From Helicobacter mehlei (GTDB taxonomy: Bacteria; Campylobacterota; Campylobacteria; Campylobacterales; Helicobacteraceae): a DNA stretch of 64,000 nucleotides. A model generated the notes under the pieces. It searched no databases, had not been told where the DNA came from, and saw nothing but the letters and a program-made list of their open reading frames with translations. Positions 62,966-64,000 of this stretch are shown here, piece by piece. Position numbers and translations under genes: made by a program. Position 1 is the first letter of the stretch. Every line of letters starts with the position of its first letter. The stretch covers positions 1 to 64,000 of the forward strand of contig NZ_QXQP01000005.1 of assembly GCF_003660265.1 (NCBI RefSeq), given 5' to 3'.

Positions 62966-63580
62966 ATGTCTTGGCGTGGGTTGTGGGCTCTTGTGCTCTT
63001 GGGTTTGTTTTTGAGTGCTTGCCACAAGCAACCGCACGCCAAGCAACCGCACGCCAAGTCCAAATCCCATAAGTCCCACAAGTCCAAGAAGCACAAAAGC
63101 CTCTTTATTAAGAAGAGTGCCACCCAGCGTGCTCAAGAGGAACAAGCCAAACTCAATCAAGAGATTGACAAATTCCGCCTGATTTATATTTATACGCCCA
63201 TGTTACGCTACTATGACTATGGTTCCATCGAAAAGACAAAAGAGGGTGAGATTGAGATGGTGCTTTACAAACTAGGCCAACGCTTTGGCGATATTTTAAT
63301 CAAAAAAAACTATGTTTGTTTTTCGGGCACTTGTTCGGCTAAATGGAGTGTAGCGCGGGATATGTTTGGGAAAGTCAGTTATGGCGATCTCTTTGATGAT
63401 ATTGTGCTGGGGCGTGATATTTTCATGGGGATGGGTAAGCGTTTGGAACCCAATGGGGATTTGATTCAGCGCTTTGTGGAAAATGGGGAGTTGATTTATT
63501 ATGAGCGCAATGCGGATAGAACCTTGTTCCAAAACATGACAACCGGCATTGCCATCTCGATCCAGCGTTACCACCCCTAG
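62966..63580 (+). CDS. His/Lys-rich lipoprotein next to flgP (FlgQ/HP0838-like position)
   Basis: A 204-residue lipoprotein with signal MSWRGLWALVLLGLFLSAC, then KQPHAKQPHAK and KSKSHKSHKSKKHKS, a strongly basic, histidine-containing stretch of about 30 residues partly made by a 15-base tandem duplication. The conserved remainder (FRLIYIYTPMLRYYDYGSIEKT..., GDILIKKNYVCFSGTCSAKW, LIYYERNADRTLFQNM) is the domain shared with H. pylori HP0838. Likely an envelope protein of the flagellar motor surroundings. The start codon has no clear ribosome site, so coupling to flgP is possible. Confidence 0.78.
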   Translation: MSWRGLWALVLLGLFLSACHKQPHAKQPHAKSKSHKSHKSKKHKSLFIKKSATQRAQEEQAKLNQEIDKFRLIYIYTPMLRYYDYGSIEKTKEGEIEMVLYKLGQRFGDILIKKNYVCFSGTCSAKWSVARDMFGKVSYGDLFDDIVLGRDIFMGMGKRLEPNGDLIQRFVENGELIYYERNADRTLFQNMTTGIAISIQRYHP

Positions 63581-63589
63581 GGACATATT

Positions 63590-64000
63590 TTGAGAGTCTA
63601 TCTTATTTTACTAGCTTTGGTGTCGGGTTGTCTTAGGGGCAATGGGTTTAAAATCTCTGAGCAAAGCTTGAATGGCACAGCTCTAGGTTCAGCCTACATT
63701 GCCGGGGCGCGTGGGGCAGATTCTAGCTATTATAACCCGGCTAACATGGGCTTTAATAATGATTGGGGAGAGAATCAAAGTGAATTTGAAGTTACCAGCA
63801 CGGTGATCAATATCCCCGCCTTTAAGTTCATGGTTCCTAGCACCAATCAGGGACTTTATTCGGTTACAAGTCTTAAAATTGACAAATCTAAAGAAAATAT
63901 GCTTGCCATTGTCAATGCTCTAGGTTTAGGGAGTTTGGCTTCAGACATAGGTAAAACTCTAATCACTGGTGGATTGAAGACGGTGATGAATTTGGTTCAA
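63590..64000 (+). CDS. OmpP1/FadL-type outer membrane channel, N-terminal part
   Basis: Open to the window end (about 137 codons). It begins with TTG 63590; AGGGAC lies about 8 bases upstream. Signal LRVYLILLALVSGCLRG, mature start NGFKISEQSLNGTALGSAYIAGARGADSSYYNPANMGF, the typical N-terminal plug of the FadL/OmpP1 family that transports fatty acids or aromatic compounds across the outer membrane. The C-terminal barrel is beyond the window. In H. pylori (HP0839) it follows the same two genes. Confidence 0.85.
   Translation, partial: MRVYLILLALVSGCLRGNGFKISEQSLNGTALGSAYIAGARGADSSYYNPANMGFNNDWGENQSEFEVTSTVINIPAFKFMVPSTNQGLYSVTSLKIDKSKENMLAIVNALGLGSLASDIGKTLITGGLKTVMNLVQ

Overview
The window is a densely packed chromosomal segment of an epsilonproteobacterium, almost certainly a gastric, non-pylori Helicobacter (H. 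felis / H. bizzozeronii / H. heilmannii type). The grounds are a formamidase nearly identical to H. pylori AmiF, Hof/Hop-type outer membrane proteins, Lpp20, the HefABC efflux system, an H. pylori-type ferritin, nickel-maturation Hyp proteins, and flagellar genes with H. pylori-like sigma28 and sigma54 promoters. The gene order is a mosaic of blocks that I recall from H. pylori: ftsK-addB-tkt; nnrD-dnaB-comEC-mqnP-psd-nadA-nadC; lipoprotein-GSP-synthase-like-PepSY; gapA-pgk-corA; hefABC; rluD-trmB-ftsEX-envC-flaG-fliD-fliS-fliT; aguA-hypF-hypE; flgE-hypA; holA-rpsF-ssb-rpsR; the lpp20 operon; flgP-flgQ-like-fadL. H. pylori locus numbers quoted in entries are from memory.

Layout. 1-4815 (minus): FtsK (partial, apparently with an AUU start), AddB recombination nuclease, transketolase. 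4816-6517 is the only long gene-poor stretch. It holds a tiny hydrophobic ORF with a hairpin-masked ribosome binding site, a set of perfect hairpins, and a frameshifted relic of a coiled-coil gene. 6518-10511: Hof outer membrane protein, GluRS, an exonuclease and a small secreted protein. 10520-20253 (plus): a long, tightly coupled housekeeping run (NAD(P)H-hydrate repair, replicative helicase, DNA-uptake channel, menaquinone prenyltransferase, phosphatidylserine decarboxylase, de novo NAD synthesis, ThiL). 20282-23617: an outer membrane protein and a lipoprotein/ATP-grasp/PepSY operon. 23614-26790 (minus): CorA, Pgk, GapA. 26980-33211: HU, tRNA-Arg(CCU), HefABC tripartite pump and a small OMP.

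33239-42484 (minus): flagellar cap genes (FlaG-FliD-FliS-FliT) behind a sigma28 promoter, then the division/cell-wall module FtsE-FtsX-EnvC, TrmB, a fibronectin-III lipoprotein and RluD. 42543-46446 (plus): an iron/nitrogen cluster of FeoB, ferritin and formamidase with strong promoters and a long palindrome. 46538-49215 (minus): a chemoreceptor with a periplasmic CxxCH haem-c motif, and TsaD. 49264-53493 (plus): agmatine deiminase, HypF, HypE. 53494-54324: a graveyard containing a TnpB relic. 54325-59611: FlgE (sigma54 promoter), HypA, a coiled-coil protein, HolA (apparently AUU start), RpsF, Ssb, RpsR. 59652-64000: cell-envelope lipoproteins (Lpp20 family, LpoB-like), Ung on the minus strand, FlgP, a His/Lys-rich lipoprotein, and the start of a FadL-type channel.

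The best candidates for something undescribed are the type I toxin-like small peptide locus near 5100-5250, the haem-binding chemoreceptor, the lipoprotein plus ATP-grasp ligase operon at 21249-23617, two likely AUU-initiated genes, and the amiF palindrome. No CRISPR array, rRNA operon, prophage or intact insertion sequence was seen.
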